Assembly: GCF_018613805.1 (NCBI RefSeq)
Contig: NZ_JAGGPL010000022.1
Span: forward strand, 110,504-165,909
Direction: 5' to 3'
Origin: Arthrobacter sp. ISL-48
GTDB taxonomy: Bacteria > Actinomycetota > Actinomycetes > Actinomycetales > Micrococcaceae
DNA: 55,406 nucleotides
The translations under genes and the position numbers were made by a program. This document shows positions 25,812 to 32,804 of this stretch, in pieces. The stretch's first letter is position 1; each line of letters starts with the position of its first letter. Below the pieces are notes generated by a model. That model ran no database searches. It worked only from the letters and a program-made list of their open reading frames with translations, and had not been told where the DNA came from.

Positions 25812-26432
25812 TTAGTAGATGACGGTTCCGGTGGTCTCCACGGTGGTGCCGGCAACGGCGTTGCGGCCGCTGACCTCGAGCTGGATTCCTGTCCGCCGCA
25901 GCGGTGTCTCCAGTGCCTTGGAGAGGTCTGGAATGACCCTGGTGTTGATGCTGTGGAGGACGTCCTGGATGTCGGCGCGGTTGTTAACCGTGACTTTCAT
26001 CGTGAGGTCCGGTTCCATGGCGGTGCCGCGCAGCAGTGCCGAGGAACCCACGACCCCGGGCAGGGTATTGATCTGGTTTTCCACCGCGGCGCCCAGCACG
26101 GAGGCATCACATAGCGTGGTTCCGGAGGCGGGGTCCTGATGCAGCCGGTACCTGTCGGCGGGATTCCTTCGTGGAATCTGTGCCAGAATCCACAACAGCC
26201 CCAGGGCGCCCATGAGAACCCCGGCCATCAGGACAAGGGCCGTGACAGAGGCCTGCTCGAGGACCGTGTGCAGGTCCCCTGGCACGACGGGACTCTCTGC
26301 AGCGACCGTTGCAGAGCTCATGGCGTGCAGTGTTCCGCTGGCCGCCAGCAGTATCAGGACGCCGCCGGCCAGGGCGAGAATGCCAAGGATGACCAGCCAG
26401 GTGCGGTTCAGCGCTCCGGCGTGTTGTCGCAT
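25812..26432 (-). CDS. AmaP-like membrane-anchor protein of the Asp23 system
   Basis: A 206-residue protein with two hydrophobic helices (about residues 10-33 and 60-85) separated by a short extracytoplasmic loop. A soluble Asp23-like alpha/beta domain follows (SVLGAAVENQINTLPGVVGSS and the DLTMKVTVNNRADIQDVL strand). AmaP (alkaline shock membrane anchor) tethers Asp23 to the membrane in Staphylococcus. ATG 26432 is chosen because GAAGG is six to seven bases upstream; an ATG at 26480 overlaps the previous stop but has no usable spacing. It is the last gene of a five-gene minus-strand operon. Confidence 0.75.
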   Translation of the reverse strand: MRQHAGALNRTWLVILGILALAGGVLILLAASGTLHAMSSATVAAESPVVPGDLHTVLEQASVTALVLMAGVLMGALGLLWILAQIPRRNPADRYRLHQDPASGTTLCDASVLGAAVENQINTLPGVVGSSALLRGTAMEPDLTMKVTVNNRADIQDVLHSINTRVIPDLSKALETPLRRTGIQLEVSGRNAVAGTTVETTGTVIY

Positions 26433-26476
26433 GGGGTGCCTTCTTTTCCGGAGTACGGGAGGATGGTTGCCCGGGG

Positions 26477-27058
26477 TCATTCCTTGGACCGGACGGACGC
26501 GGTGACCTTCGGGACCGGGTTGAGTCCGGTACCGGCCAGGCGTTCCCTGACCACTGCGATGACACGGTCGCGCAGCTCCCCTGTTTCGTGCAGGGCCGTG
26601 GTTACGTTCAGGTGGACCGCGCGTGCGGAGGCCGTGGCCGATGCTGAACGGACGCCGTCGACATATTCGCAGTGCGCCGCCGCGTACCGCGCAACTGCCC
26701 GCCGCGTCATGACAATCTCTTGCGCGTCCGCCACCGGGGTCTGCCCCTCGTCCCCGGGCGCCTGCAGCCGCAAGGCGTTAAAGCGGCCCGGAACCAGTGC
26801 TGCCGCCAGCAGGACGACGCCCACGGCCGCTGCCGCAGCCCCGACGGCCCAGACTTCCGGATCGTTCCAGGTCAAACCGGTCAGCCAGTCCCGGGGGCCG
26901 GCCGGATACACCGGCCACGAACCGGTGGCCAGCCGGGCCACTGCCGCCCATACCAGTGCCACGCCGGCGGCCGCAAGCAACGTTCCCAGGATCAGGGCAG
27001 GAACTGCCCGGCTGGGACGGTGCCGCAGGGGTGTGGCTTTCCCATCGTGCCGGCTCAT
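26477..27058 (-). CDS. DUF6286-type membrane protein
   Basis: A 193-residue protein with two membrane helices (about residues 18-45 and 68-90) and a C-terminal soluble domain (RAVHLNVTTALHETGELRDR, RLAGTGLNP) resembling the Asp23 fold. This matches the actinobacterial DUF6286 group that travels with Asp23/Gls24 genes. Its ATG overlaps the stop of the upstream Asp23 gene as ATGA (27055-27058), so synthesis is coupled. Role in envelope stress is inferred from neighbours. Confidence 0.75.
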   Translation of the reverse strand: MSRHDGKATPLRHRPSRAVPALILGTLLAAAGVALVWAAVARLATGSWPVYPAGPRDWLTGLTWNDPEVWAVGAAAAAVGVVLLAAALVPGRFNALRLQAPGDEGQTPVADAQEIVMTRRAVARYAAAHCEYVDGVRSASATASARAVHLNVTTALHETGELRDRVIAVVRERLAGTGLNPVPKVTASVRSKE

Positions 27059-27450
27059 AACAGCCTCCGGCGGCCGGTGGTTTCATCGGCAGGTTTCAGC
27101 CAGGACACGGTGATGTCGATCTGGCGTACCTCCACCCCGGTCAGGGCGTTGACGCGTTCGCTGATCCGGCGGCGCATCTGTTCGGTTACCTGGCGAAGCG
27201 GTACCGGGTAGAGCAGCCCTATTTCCACGCTGAGGGCGGCGATATTGCCCGCAAGCTCCACTGTGACTTTGGGCCGGGCGGAAAAGTCCGAATGTGCTCC
27301 GATGCCCAGAAACCCTCCGGAGGACCCGCCTGCAAAGGACTCTTCGCTCGCGACCTGGCCGGCGATCTTCTCCACCACCTTCCGGTAAAGGACAGTGCGC
27401 CCCCGCGAATCCAGGTCCCGGGAACCGGCAGGTGCTGCGGGGGTCTTCAT
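27055..27450 (-). CDS. Asp23/Gls24-family envelope stress protein
   Basis: A 131-residue cytoplasmic protein of the Asp23 (DUF322) family. The strands VTVELAGNIAALSVEIGLLY and VEVRQIDITVSWLKP and the helix VTEQMRRRISERVNALTG are the family pattern. Asp23 proteins form membrane-associated assemblies through AmaP and are induced by alkaline or cell-wall stress. The gene overlaps both neighbours by four bases (27055-27058 and 27447-27450), so this is a tightly coupled operon. Confidence 0.85.
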   Translation of the reverse strand: MKTPAAPAGSRDLDSRGRTVLYRKVVEKIAGQVASEESFAGGSSGGFLGIGAHSDFSARPKVTVELAGNIAALSVEIGLLYPVPLRQVTEQMRRRISERVNALTGVEVRQIDITVSWLKPADETTGRRRLL

Positions 27451-27626
27451 CGGCTGGATGCTTTGCCGAACAGGGCCTGAAGATCAAGTTTCCCTTCCGC
27501 AATACGGCCCACTACCAGCCCGATCAGGCCGAAGAGGACCGCAATCACCAGGGCTGTAAAACCTCCGAAGGCCAAAACGATTCCTAAGACCAGACCGATG
27601 GCCAGACACCATCGTGTAGTGGACAT
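27447..27626 (-). CDS. small DUF2273-like membrane protein
   Basis: A 59-residue protein with two hydrophobic helices (LAIGLVLGIVLAFGGFTALV and VLFGLIGLVVGRI) and a short charged tail (EGKLDLQALFG). ATG 27626 follows AAGGAG at seven bases. Proteins of this type (DUF2273) sit next to Asp23 genes in many Gram-positive bacteria and are probably membrane partners. The longer open frame upstream has no hydrophobic or family features. Confidence 0.78.
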   Translation of the reverse strand: MSTTRWCLAIGLVLGIVLAFGGFTALVIAVLFGLIGLVVGRIAEGKLDLQALFGKASSR

Positions 27627-27684
27627 GCGGCACTCCTTCCAACATCGGTTACCGCCCGACAACGGGGCGGAGCGGCTGAGGTGG

Positions 27685-28197
27685 CTACTCCAGAGGCTTC
27701 TTCGCGTCCTCCTGTTCGGGCCGCTCATCCTCGGGCAGATGAACATCGGTGACGTGGACATTCACTTCCAGCACTTCCAGACCGGTCGCGCGCTCCACCG
27801 ACTGGATGACATTGCGCCGGATACCCTGGCTCACCTCGACAATGGACGGTCCGTACTCGACGACGATGCTCAAGTCGATGGCGGTCTGGCGTTCGCCCTT
27901 CTCCACGCTCACCCCGCCGCTGACATTCGTCTGGGAACCGGGAATCCGCTCGGTCATCGCGCCGAACGCGCGCCGGGCAGCGCTGCCCATCGCATACACG
28001 CCGGGAACCTCACGCGTGGCCATGCCGGCCAGCTTCTGGACCACGGTTTCCTCAATGGTGGTATCCCCCCGGTCCGTGTGCAGCAGGTCCGTCGTGCGGC
28101 GCGTCTCAGCGGGGGCGTTCCGTTTCTGTCCCTCCTCGGCAGCCACCATGCCACCGGACTGTTCAGGGAACTGCGGGGCTTCTGTCACGGGAACCAT
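27685..28197 (-). CDS. Asp23/Gls24-family envelope stress protein (operon head)
   Basis: A 170-residue protein with a disordered, charged N-terminal 50 residues, then an Asp23 domain (VVQKLAGMATREVPGVYAMG, TAIDLSIVVEYGPSIVEVSQ, LEVLEVNVHVTDVHLP) and an acidic tail. ATG 28197 directly abuts a GAGGAG; the GTG three codons in (28188) is nine bases from that site and may be the real start. It begins the minus-strand five-gene operon and is divergent from the ECF sigma gene at 28398. Confidence 0.87.
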   Translation of the reverse strand: MVPVTEAPQFPEQSGGMVAAEEGQKRNAPAETRRTTDLLHTDRGDTTIEETVVQKLAGMATREVPGVYAMGSAARRAFGAMTERIPGSQTNVSGGVSVEKGERQTAIDLSIVVEYGPSIVEVSQGIRRNVIQSVERATGLEVLEVNVHVTDVHLPEDERPEQEDAKKPLE

Positions 28198-28397
28198 CTC
28201 CTCAATTGACCGTGCGATGTTGCCTACATGGTTAAAGACGCACGTCACCGCCAAACGTCACACGGATACGCAAACTGTTTTGTTTGTGCCGGCGTCCCCG
28301 CACCGGGCATTCCCATTACCGGCGCCGTCTGAAAAAATGGGTCATAAGCCCGGAACCCGTGTGGCGCGGTTCGGGTGCACAGAGGACGGCAGCGACG

Positions 28398-29000
28398 ATG
28401 GATGAACGTGAACCCGTTGTCCTGACACGGCCCGATGATCTGGATGAGGCAACCGTCGTCGCCCGGGCCCAGGACGGCAACCTGGATGCCTTCGAATACC
28501 TCGTCGAGGCGTATCAGGACAGACTTTTCCGTCTCGCTTTCCGGATGCTGCATGACCGGGGCGACGCCGAAGACGTCGTGCAGGACACCCTGGTGGCCTG
28601 CTGGAGAAAGCTGCCGCTGCTGACAAACGTGCAGGCTTTCAGCGGGTGGCTTTACCAGATGGCCACCAACCGCTGCCTGGACAGTCTGCGTCGACGGTCC
28701 GGCCACCCGGAGGTCGTCCAAGGACCGGAAACTCTGCAAACAACCGCCGATTCCTTTACCGGACCGGGAGCCGGAGGCGATCCCGCCCGCGAAGCGGAAA
28801 TCTCCTGCGAGATCGATGGCCTGGCCACAGCGCTGCTGACCCTCCCGCCCGGGCTGCGCGCCTGCTGGCTCCTGCGGGAAATCCACGAACGCAGCTACGC
28901 TGAAATAGCCGCAACGCTGAAGGTCAGTGAACAGACGGTCAGAGGCCGCCTCGCCAGAGCACGCGCACAACTCGCGGAAAAGATGAGTCCATGGCAATAG
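28398..29000 (+). CDS. ECF-type RNA polymerase sigma factor
   Basis: A 200-residue sigma factor with region 2 (LVEAYQDRLFRLAFRMLHDRGDAEDVVQDT, split over residues 34-63) and region 4 (LPPGLRACWLLREIHERSYA, then ATLKVSEQTVRGRLARARAQL), joined by a short linker and lacking regions 1 and 3. It should direct polymerase to stress promoters, probably including the divergent Asp23 operon. A GGAAC-16-GGTTC pattern at about 28351 lies upstream of its own ATG and could be an ECF-type promoter. The next gene, with a zinc-type anti-sigma motif, overlaps its last ten bases. Confidence 0.9.
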   Translation: MDEREPVVLTRPDDLDEATVVARAQDGNLDAFEYLVEAYQDRLFRLAFRMLHDRGDAEDVVQDTLVACWRKLPLLTNVQAFSGWLYQMATNRCLDSLRRRSGHPEVVQGPETLQTTADSFTGPGAGGDPAREAEISCEIDGLATALLTLPPGLRACWLLREIHERSYAEIAATLKVSEQTVRGRLARARAQLAEKMSPWQ

Positions 29001-29575
29001 ACGAAACCATCCCCAGGCTGGGCTGTGGCCGCAGCATCGACGAGGTCTGGGCAACCATCAAACAGCCCCCCACCGCACATGAAAACGGCTGCGTCCAGTG
29101 CCGGACCGCACGGGCCAGCCTGGCAAAGCTCGCGGAGGCCACCCGCACGCTTCGGGACAACGATGCAGTAGACCCCTCCCTGCAGCCGCGTCACGCCGTC
29201 AAGGACGCCATCATGAACCTGGCCCGCGCCGAAGTCCGGAGGGGGAGCCTGCTACCCGTCTACCGGGCTGAGCAGGGGGGCATCACGATCAGCGAACAAG
29301 CCATCACCTCAGTCATCTGGTTCGGCGCCGACGCCCTTCCGGGAGTACGCGCCCGTCGCTGCCGCGTCCATCCTGGCCCGGATACCGCGGACGCCCCCCG
29401 CTCGGCCGGGACCTCCGACATCGCGGTTAACCTTCGAATCGCCGTTGCCTCCGGCACTGACATCCCCGGAACCGCCGAGCTGCTGCGTCAGCGGATCACC
29501 AGCATGATCACAGCACACGTCGGGCTCAACGCCGGAGCCATCAACATCACCGTGGAGGATTTCTACGATGTCTGA
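28991..29575 (+). CDS. Asp23-family protein with anti-sigma-like HxxxCxxC motif
   Basis: A 194-residue protein. Residues 30-37 read HENGCVQC, an HxxxCxxC arrangement as in zinc anti-sigma (ZAS) factors, preceded by an acidic DEVWATIKQPP helix. A helical linker (AVKDAIMNLARAEVRRGS) follows, then an Asp23-like domain from about residue 93 (GGITISEQAITSVIW, DIAVNLRIAVASGTDIP, GAINITVEDFYDV). The start overlaps the end of the sigma gene by ten bases, the arrangement expected for a sigma/anti-sigma pair. I infer that it senses envelope state and holds the sigma factor. Zinc binding is not proven, and no membrane segment is present. Confidence 0.75.
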   Translation: MAIDETIPRLGCGRSIDEVWATIKQPPTAHENGCVQCRTARASLAKLAEATRTLRDNDAVDPSLQPRHAVKDAIMNLARAEVRRGSLLPVYRAEQGGITISEQAITSVIWFGADALPGVRARRCRVHPGPDTADAPRSAGTSDIAVNLRIAVASGTDIPGTAELLRQRITSMITAHVGLNAGAINITVEDFYDV

Positions 29576-29981
29576 GCATCCCCTCGAAGCCCGGCTGATC
29601 AGCAGCCACCTTATCGCCGACCTTGCTGCCCGCACCGCCCTCGATACACCAGGTGTCCTCCGTCTCGAACCGACCCTGAAAAACCTTTTCACCCGCCTGG
29701 GAAAAGGAACAATCCAAAATCTCCGCAGGACAGACACCCGCACCACTCCCGCCCGGCACGACGGCGTCTTCGTCACCGTCCACAACGGCATCGCCGACGT
29801 CCAGCTCGACATCGCCACCGATATCGCCTTCGCAGCCCTGAACGTCGCCCAGGTTGTGCGGGAGCAGATCGCCCGGACCATCAGCCACACCGGCCTCATC
29901 CCCGGGCGCATCGACATCTCGGTCCTGGCCATAGAGCACCCACCCACCGCCACAGCGGCCCGTCCTCCCAGGCCCCTCTGA
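29568..29981 (+). CDS. Asp23-like protein
   Basis: A 137-residue protein whose strands VFVTVHNGIADVQLDIATD and GRIDISVLAIEHPP and intervening helix VAQVVREQIARTISHTGL fit a divergent Asp23/Gls24 domain. A basic, Thr/Arg-rich segment lies in the middle. ATG 29568 overlaps the previous gene by eight bases. It is the third gene of the sigma operon and probably assembles with the other Asp23 paralogues. Confidence 0.7.
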   Translation: MSEHPLEARLISSHLIADLAARTALDTPGVLRLEPTLKNLFTRLGKGTIQNLRRTDTRTTPARHDGVFVTVHNGIADVQLDIATDIAFAALNVAQVVREQIARTISHTGLIPGRIDISVLAIEHPPTATAARPPRPL

Positions 29982-30098
29982 TCCAGGACACCAGCATGAC
30001 GGCCACCCCACCATCATCGTTACGGATCAGCCTGAGGATTCCGAACCACCGCACCGCACCCGGACTCCCGAGCGCTACCCCATCGGCATGGAACCGGC

Positions 30099-30338
30099 AT
30101 GGACTCTGAACCCAACAACCAGGAAAATCCGGCCGAAGGAAACACGAACGGAACCGGCCGGCACCAAGGCAGGACATTCTGGGCAGCGGCCATCCTCCTC
30201 CCGCCGGCGCTGCTGTTGTGCGGCGTCTGGCTGTTGCTGATTGCCAGCTACTTTCTCGCCGCCGTGTTCTTCTTTGCCGCAATGGCCGCTCTGGCCTACT
30301 TCGCAGCCAGGAGCCGGCGCGGCCGCAGCCCGAAATAG
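30099..30338 (+). CDS. small membrane protein
   Basis: A 79-residue protein: about 25 polar residues, two hydrophobic helices (FWAAAILLPPALLLCGVWLL and FLAAVFFFAAMAALAYFAA) and a basic tail RSRRGRSPK. I do not recognise a family. It follows the sigma/Asp23 operon on the same strand after 117 bases and is followed by a hairpin, so it may be the last gene of that unit. The positive C-terminal tail predicts a cytoplasmic end. Confidence 0.6.
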   Translation: MDSEPNNQENPAEGNTNGTGRHQGRTFWAAAILLPPALLLCGVWLLLIASYFLAAVFFFAAMAALAYFAARSRRGRSPK

Positions 30339-30340
30339 AC

Positions 30341-30359
30341 GCCGGAACGGCCTTCCGGC
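30341..30359 (+). terminator. hairpin after small membrane gene
   Basis: GCCGGAA (30341-30347) pairs with TTCCGGC (30353-30359) around CGGCC, two bases after the stop codon. It probably ends the sigma operon. Confidence 0.45.
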
Positions 30360-30500
30360 CGGCAATCCAGGCCTTTTGGGGTGGCTTGTCCGGGAACACC
30401 GGAAAGGTTACACAAGAGCCAAAATCTCTGGGAGATTCTCAGGTCGGCCGTCCGCAAGGGGATCGGCTAACGGGCGCCAGGAATCAGCGAAGATGGGGGC

Positions 30501-30938
30501 ATGAGGATTGGAGAACTCGCGACGAAGACTGGCGTCAGCGTCAGGTCGTTGCGCTACTACGAACAGCAAGACCTGCTTGAGCCGCAACGCACTTCGGCGG
30601 GTCACCGTTTTTACTCGATCGAGGACGAGCGTCTTGTGCTTCAGATCCAAGACTTGTTTGAAGCTGGTTTTTGCAGCTCCGTAATTCGCACGCTGCTTCC
30701 CGCCCTGGTCAATCCCGTAAGAAACCGTGATCTGCTCCGGGCCTCCTTAACTGCTGCGCAGGCGCGGCTGAAGAGCGAGAAGGAATCCGTCGAAGGCGAA
30801 CTTCTAAAACTGAAACGGCTGGGGGATCGATACGGGCTTGCACCTGACACGCATGTCACCCTCCAAAATGATGGACATGACTCCTTCACAGCAGCCCAAG
30901 CAATTGCGTTTGATCATCGAAACAGACGACTTCGATAG
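30501..30938 (+). CDS. MerR-family transcriptional regulator
   Basis: A 145-residue regulator with the standard MerR winged helix (MRIGELATKTGVSVRSLRYY, then EQQDLLEPQRTSAGHRFYS) and a long helix (residues 75-105) for dimerisation. There is no C-terminal metal-binding cysteine cluster, so an organic or stress signal is more likely. Its last 70 or so bases overlap the N terminus of the downstream VOC gene, which suggests coupling or a lengthened end. Its GC content looks lower than that of surrounding genes. Confidence 0.85.
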   Translation: MRIGELATKTGVSVRSLRYYEQQDLLEPQRTSAGHRFYSIEDERLVLQIQDLFEAGFCSSVIRTLLPALVNPVRNRDLLRASLTAAQARLKSEKESVEGELLKLKRLGDRYGLAPDTHVTLQNDGHDSFTAAQAIAFDHRNRRLR

Positions 30939-31341
30939 CGCATTACGTTTTTATCGCGATGTCCTTGGCCTTATGGACCAGCCCGCTTTCGCAACTGATG
31001 GTGAGGATCGAGTGTCAATACTGAACGTCGGCGCGGCGACAATTGAGCTCGCCACACCCACACACGTTCGCAACATTGACGCTATCGAAAACGCACCATC
31101 TGCCGAAGGGCCTACGCTCCGAATCGCCCTTGAGGTGGACAACACCGAAGTTGCGATGACCTCCACCGAAGAGTTTGGGTTGAAGGTGCTCGCGCCCCCA
31201 ATCAGAACTCCGTTCGAGACCATCAACGGAAGAGTGCAAGGTCCTGCTGGCTGGCAGCTGACATTCTTCCAAGAACTTGAAACACTGCAAGAACGCACCA
31301 GGAGGAAAGGCTTCACCACTGACGTCCACCGTGCCCGGTAA
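30871..31341 (+). CDS. VOC-family protein (glyoxalase/bleomycin-resistance fold)
   Basis: A 156-residue VOC protein: the first beta-alpha-beta module is KQLRLIIETDDFDSALRFYR-DVLGL and the second TLRIALEVDNTEVAM with a C-terminal GPAGWQLTFFQEL. Three Met codons at 30868, 30871 and 30877 are possible starts; all fall inside the end of the MerR gene. Metal ligand positions are incomplete (His is missing from strand 1), so it may bind a ligand rather than act as a glyoxalase. Likely controlled by the overlapping MerR. Confidence 0.8.
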   Translation: MDMTPSQQPKQLRLIIETDDFDSALRFYRDVLGLMDQPAFATDGEDRVSILNVGAATIELATPTHVRNIDAIENAPSAEGPTLRIALEVDNTEVAMTSTEEFGLKVLAPPIRTPFETINGRVQGPAGWQLTFFQELETLQERTRRKGFTTDVHRAR

Positions 31342-31582
31342 AGGATCCCGCATCGAACGCGTGTAAGCCGGCTCCGTAGTGGCTGCCGTCCGCCTGCGGC
31401 TTGCGTGCCCTACAAGGTAGGTTCCGAACCAACCGCAAAAGGGGACCTAACTCAGAGCGTCCAAAGGCGACTTGACGCGATTTCAGAGAGCGGCTATATT
31501 TTTTTCTCGTAAGAAAAAGAGAACGGAAGTTCCCCCGCCTGAAGTGGTTGTATTTGGCTGTTTAGGGGGAAGTACCGTTGCA

Positions 31583-31849
31583 GTAACATCTGGTCGTCGG
31601 ACAGCTTGAGACGGCCAGAGCAACACCAGCAGTCCCGGGCCGTCAAGCAGTAGGAGACGGATACAGCAGTACCTGGTCGTCGGACAGCTTGAGACGGCCA
31701 GAGCAACACCAGTAACACCTGGTCGTCGGACAGCTTGAGACGGCCAGAGCAACACCAGTAACACCTGGTCGTCGGACAGCTTGAGACGGCCAGAGCAACA
31801 CCAGTAACACCTGGTCGTCGGACAGCTTGAGACGGCCAGAGCAACACCA
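31583..31849. repeat. 46-bp tandem repeat, five copies plus one diverged unit
   Basis: Near-identical 46-base units begin at 31583, about 31669 (shortened start), 31712, 31758 and 31804; the last three are identical and contiguous. Between the first and second lies a diverged unit (about 31629-31668) that still carries GAGACGG. Each good unit can form a hairpin: CTGGTCG pairs with CGGCCAG around a 15-base loop. The array ends with a partial GTAACAC at 31850-31856. It is a minisatellite-like array of unknown role. Confidence 0.9.
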
Positions 31850-31856
31850 GTAACAC

Positions 31857-31902
31857 GGGGCGGGCAAGTTGAGAGCATCCTTATGCACTCCTTGCCCGCC
31901 CC
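31857..31902. repeat. perfect 12-bp inverted repeat beside the tandem array
   Basis: GGGGCGGGCAAG (31857-31868) is perfectly complementary to CTTGCCCGCCCC (31891-31902), with a 22-base loop. It directly follows the last partial unit. It could be a transcription terminator or the boundary of the array; no T run follows. Confidence 0.6.
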
Positions 31903-32124
31903 GGGACCGTTAAGGGCTGCTGCCCGGTGCAAGGGTCCCATTTTCTTGGTTGGGCCCGAATGGACATCGCTCGTAGTTCACACGGACATGAAAACCCTCC
32001 GCACCCCGGGCCATGGCAATCAGCATCCCGCGCGGACCTAGACGACCTTAAGAACTCTTCGGCAGAACACGCGTCGGACCGCGTGCCCGAAGCCGATCGG
32101 CTTACGGGCACCCTCGTCGGGGGT

Positions 32125-32373
32125 CTATAGGTTCAACATTCCTGCAGTCAGACTTGCCAGACCTCCAAGTCCTACCAGGACGGCGGCGGCCACCGAGCTC
32201 TTGTACTGAAATTCATAAGTCTTGAATTTTCCGGCGCCCGGGAGTGATTTCCACGACTGCTCCCCGATACGGGCCATGGTCCTGCGAAGCAGAAATAGAC
32301 CGCCGGCACTGAGTAGCAGAAAGATACCCAGGATGATGAAGAAGGCGCCAGCCACCCCGGGTCCCCAAGTCAC
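32125..32373 (-). CDS. small two-helix membrane protein
   Basis: An 82-residue protein with helices at about residues 7-29 (GAFFIILGIFLLLSAGGLFL) and 58-80 (SSVAAAVLVGLGGLASLTAG) and a soluble middle with KFKTYEFQYKSS. I do not recognise a family. Its ATG overlaps the stop of the upstream gene as ATGA (32370-32373), so the two are co-translated. Confidence 0.6.
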   Translation of the reverse strand: MTWGPGVAGAFFIILGIFLLLSAGGLFLLRRTMARIGEQSWKSLPGAGKFKTYEFQYKSSVAAAVLVGLGGLASLTAGMLNL

Positions 32374-32648
32374 GCTCTGCTCGCCAAGGCTACGACCCCG
32401 ATGGCAGCTGCAGCCGCCAGCAGCAGGATGCTAAAGGCCATTCCCAGTTGCTCCAATCCCTTCATGCGGCCCTCCGGCACTTCCCCACGTCCGAAGAGCA
32501 CAGTAATAATTTGCGCCTGCTGTCGAGCAATACCTTTTCGAAAAATGAGCCATACCGTGCCCATGACTGCGAAAACTATCGCTTCACCCATGCCCTGCCC
32601 ATCCGCACTCGTGCCACCCCTTCCCAATCCATGGAACGAATCACTCAC
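32370..32648 (-). CDS. small membrane protein, partner of the next gene
   Basis: A 92-residue protein with hydrophobic segments at about residues 22-36 (EAIVFAVMGTVWLIFRKG) and 68-90 (AFSILLLAAAAAIGVVALA) flanking a charged loop. The start is GTG 32648 with GGGGA upstream; ATG 32591, just before the first helix, is an alternative. No family is recognised. It forms a two-gene unit next to the right end of the Tn402-like segment. Confidence 0.55.
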   Translation of the reverse strand: MSDSFHGLGRGGTSADGQGMGEAIVFAVMGTVWLIFRKGIARQQAQIITVLFGRGEVPEGRMKGLEQLGMAFSILLLAAAAAIGVVALASRA

Positions 32649-32756
32649 GAATCCCCAGACAGAGGAAGATTACTTGGTGCTTCTTGCGTTTTGCTTGCTT
32701 TCAGTCCGGCAACCACCGCGTCCGATAGCCGATCCGCTTACGAACACACAATCGCA

Positions 32757-32804
32757 GTGCAGACGACTTCTGACATTCGGTGCAGTCAGCTTCTGAAAAT
32801 GACA
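32757..32804 (-). repeat. right Tn402/Tn5053-like terminal repeat (two sub-repeats)
   Basis: On the minus strand an outer 25-base repeat (32804-32780) starts TGTCATTTTC and ends CTGCAC, followed after three bases by an inner 20-base repeat (32776-32757) ending GTCGTCTGCAC. It is the mirror image of the left end at 23604-23651. The outer repeat differs at about two positions from the class 1 integron IRi as I recall it. Its tip abuts the DUF2306 3' fragment at 32805. Confidence 0.75.

Larger units (their letters stand above)
31342..32124. other. 783-base non-coding region with repeats
   Basis: No convincing gene lies here. The region contains an AT-rich patch with a perfect hairpin (TTTTTCT 31501-31507, CGTA, AGAAAAA 31512-31518), the 46-bp tandem repeat (31583-31849) and a 12-bp inverted repeat (31857-31902). 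Reading frames across the repeat open in all three phases because the unit length is not a multiple of three, so they are not coding. Confidence 0.6.
23604..32804. mobile_element. 9.2-kb Tn402-like mobilisable segment without transposase
   Basis: The interval is enclosed by inverted 48-base ends with the outer TGTCA tips pointing away from each other, as in Tn402/Tn5053 transposons and class 1 integrons. No tniA, tniB, tniQ, resolvase or integrase is found inside, so movement would have needed transposase from elsewhere. Cargo: MarR/DoxX/LUD, the Asp23/AmaP envelope modules with an ECF sigma factor, MerR/VOC, a 46-bp tandem repeat and two small membrane proteins. The 5-base flanks (GTGGA left, GCGTG right) do not match, so a later deletion beside the right end is likely. 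That end now abuts the DUF2306 3' fragment. Confidence 0.6.

Noticed and set aside
31583..31856. Possible CRISPR array
   Set aside because: The units are contiguous with identical sequence and no unique 30-base spacers; there are no cas genes. It is a tandem repeat.
31483..31941. Overlapping minus-strand frames of 80-150 codons through the repeats
   Set aside because: They open in several phases only because 46 is not a multiple of three; the products are repeats of one another with no ribosome sites.
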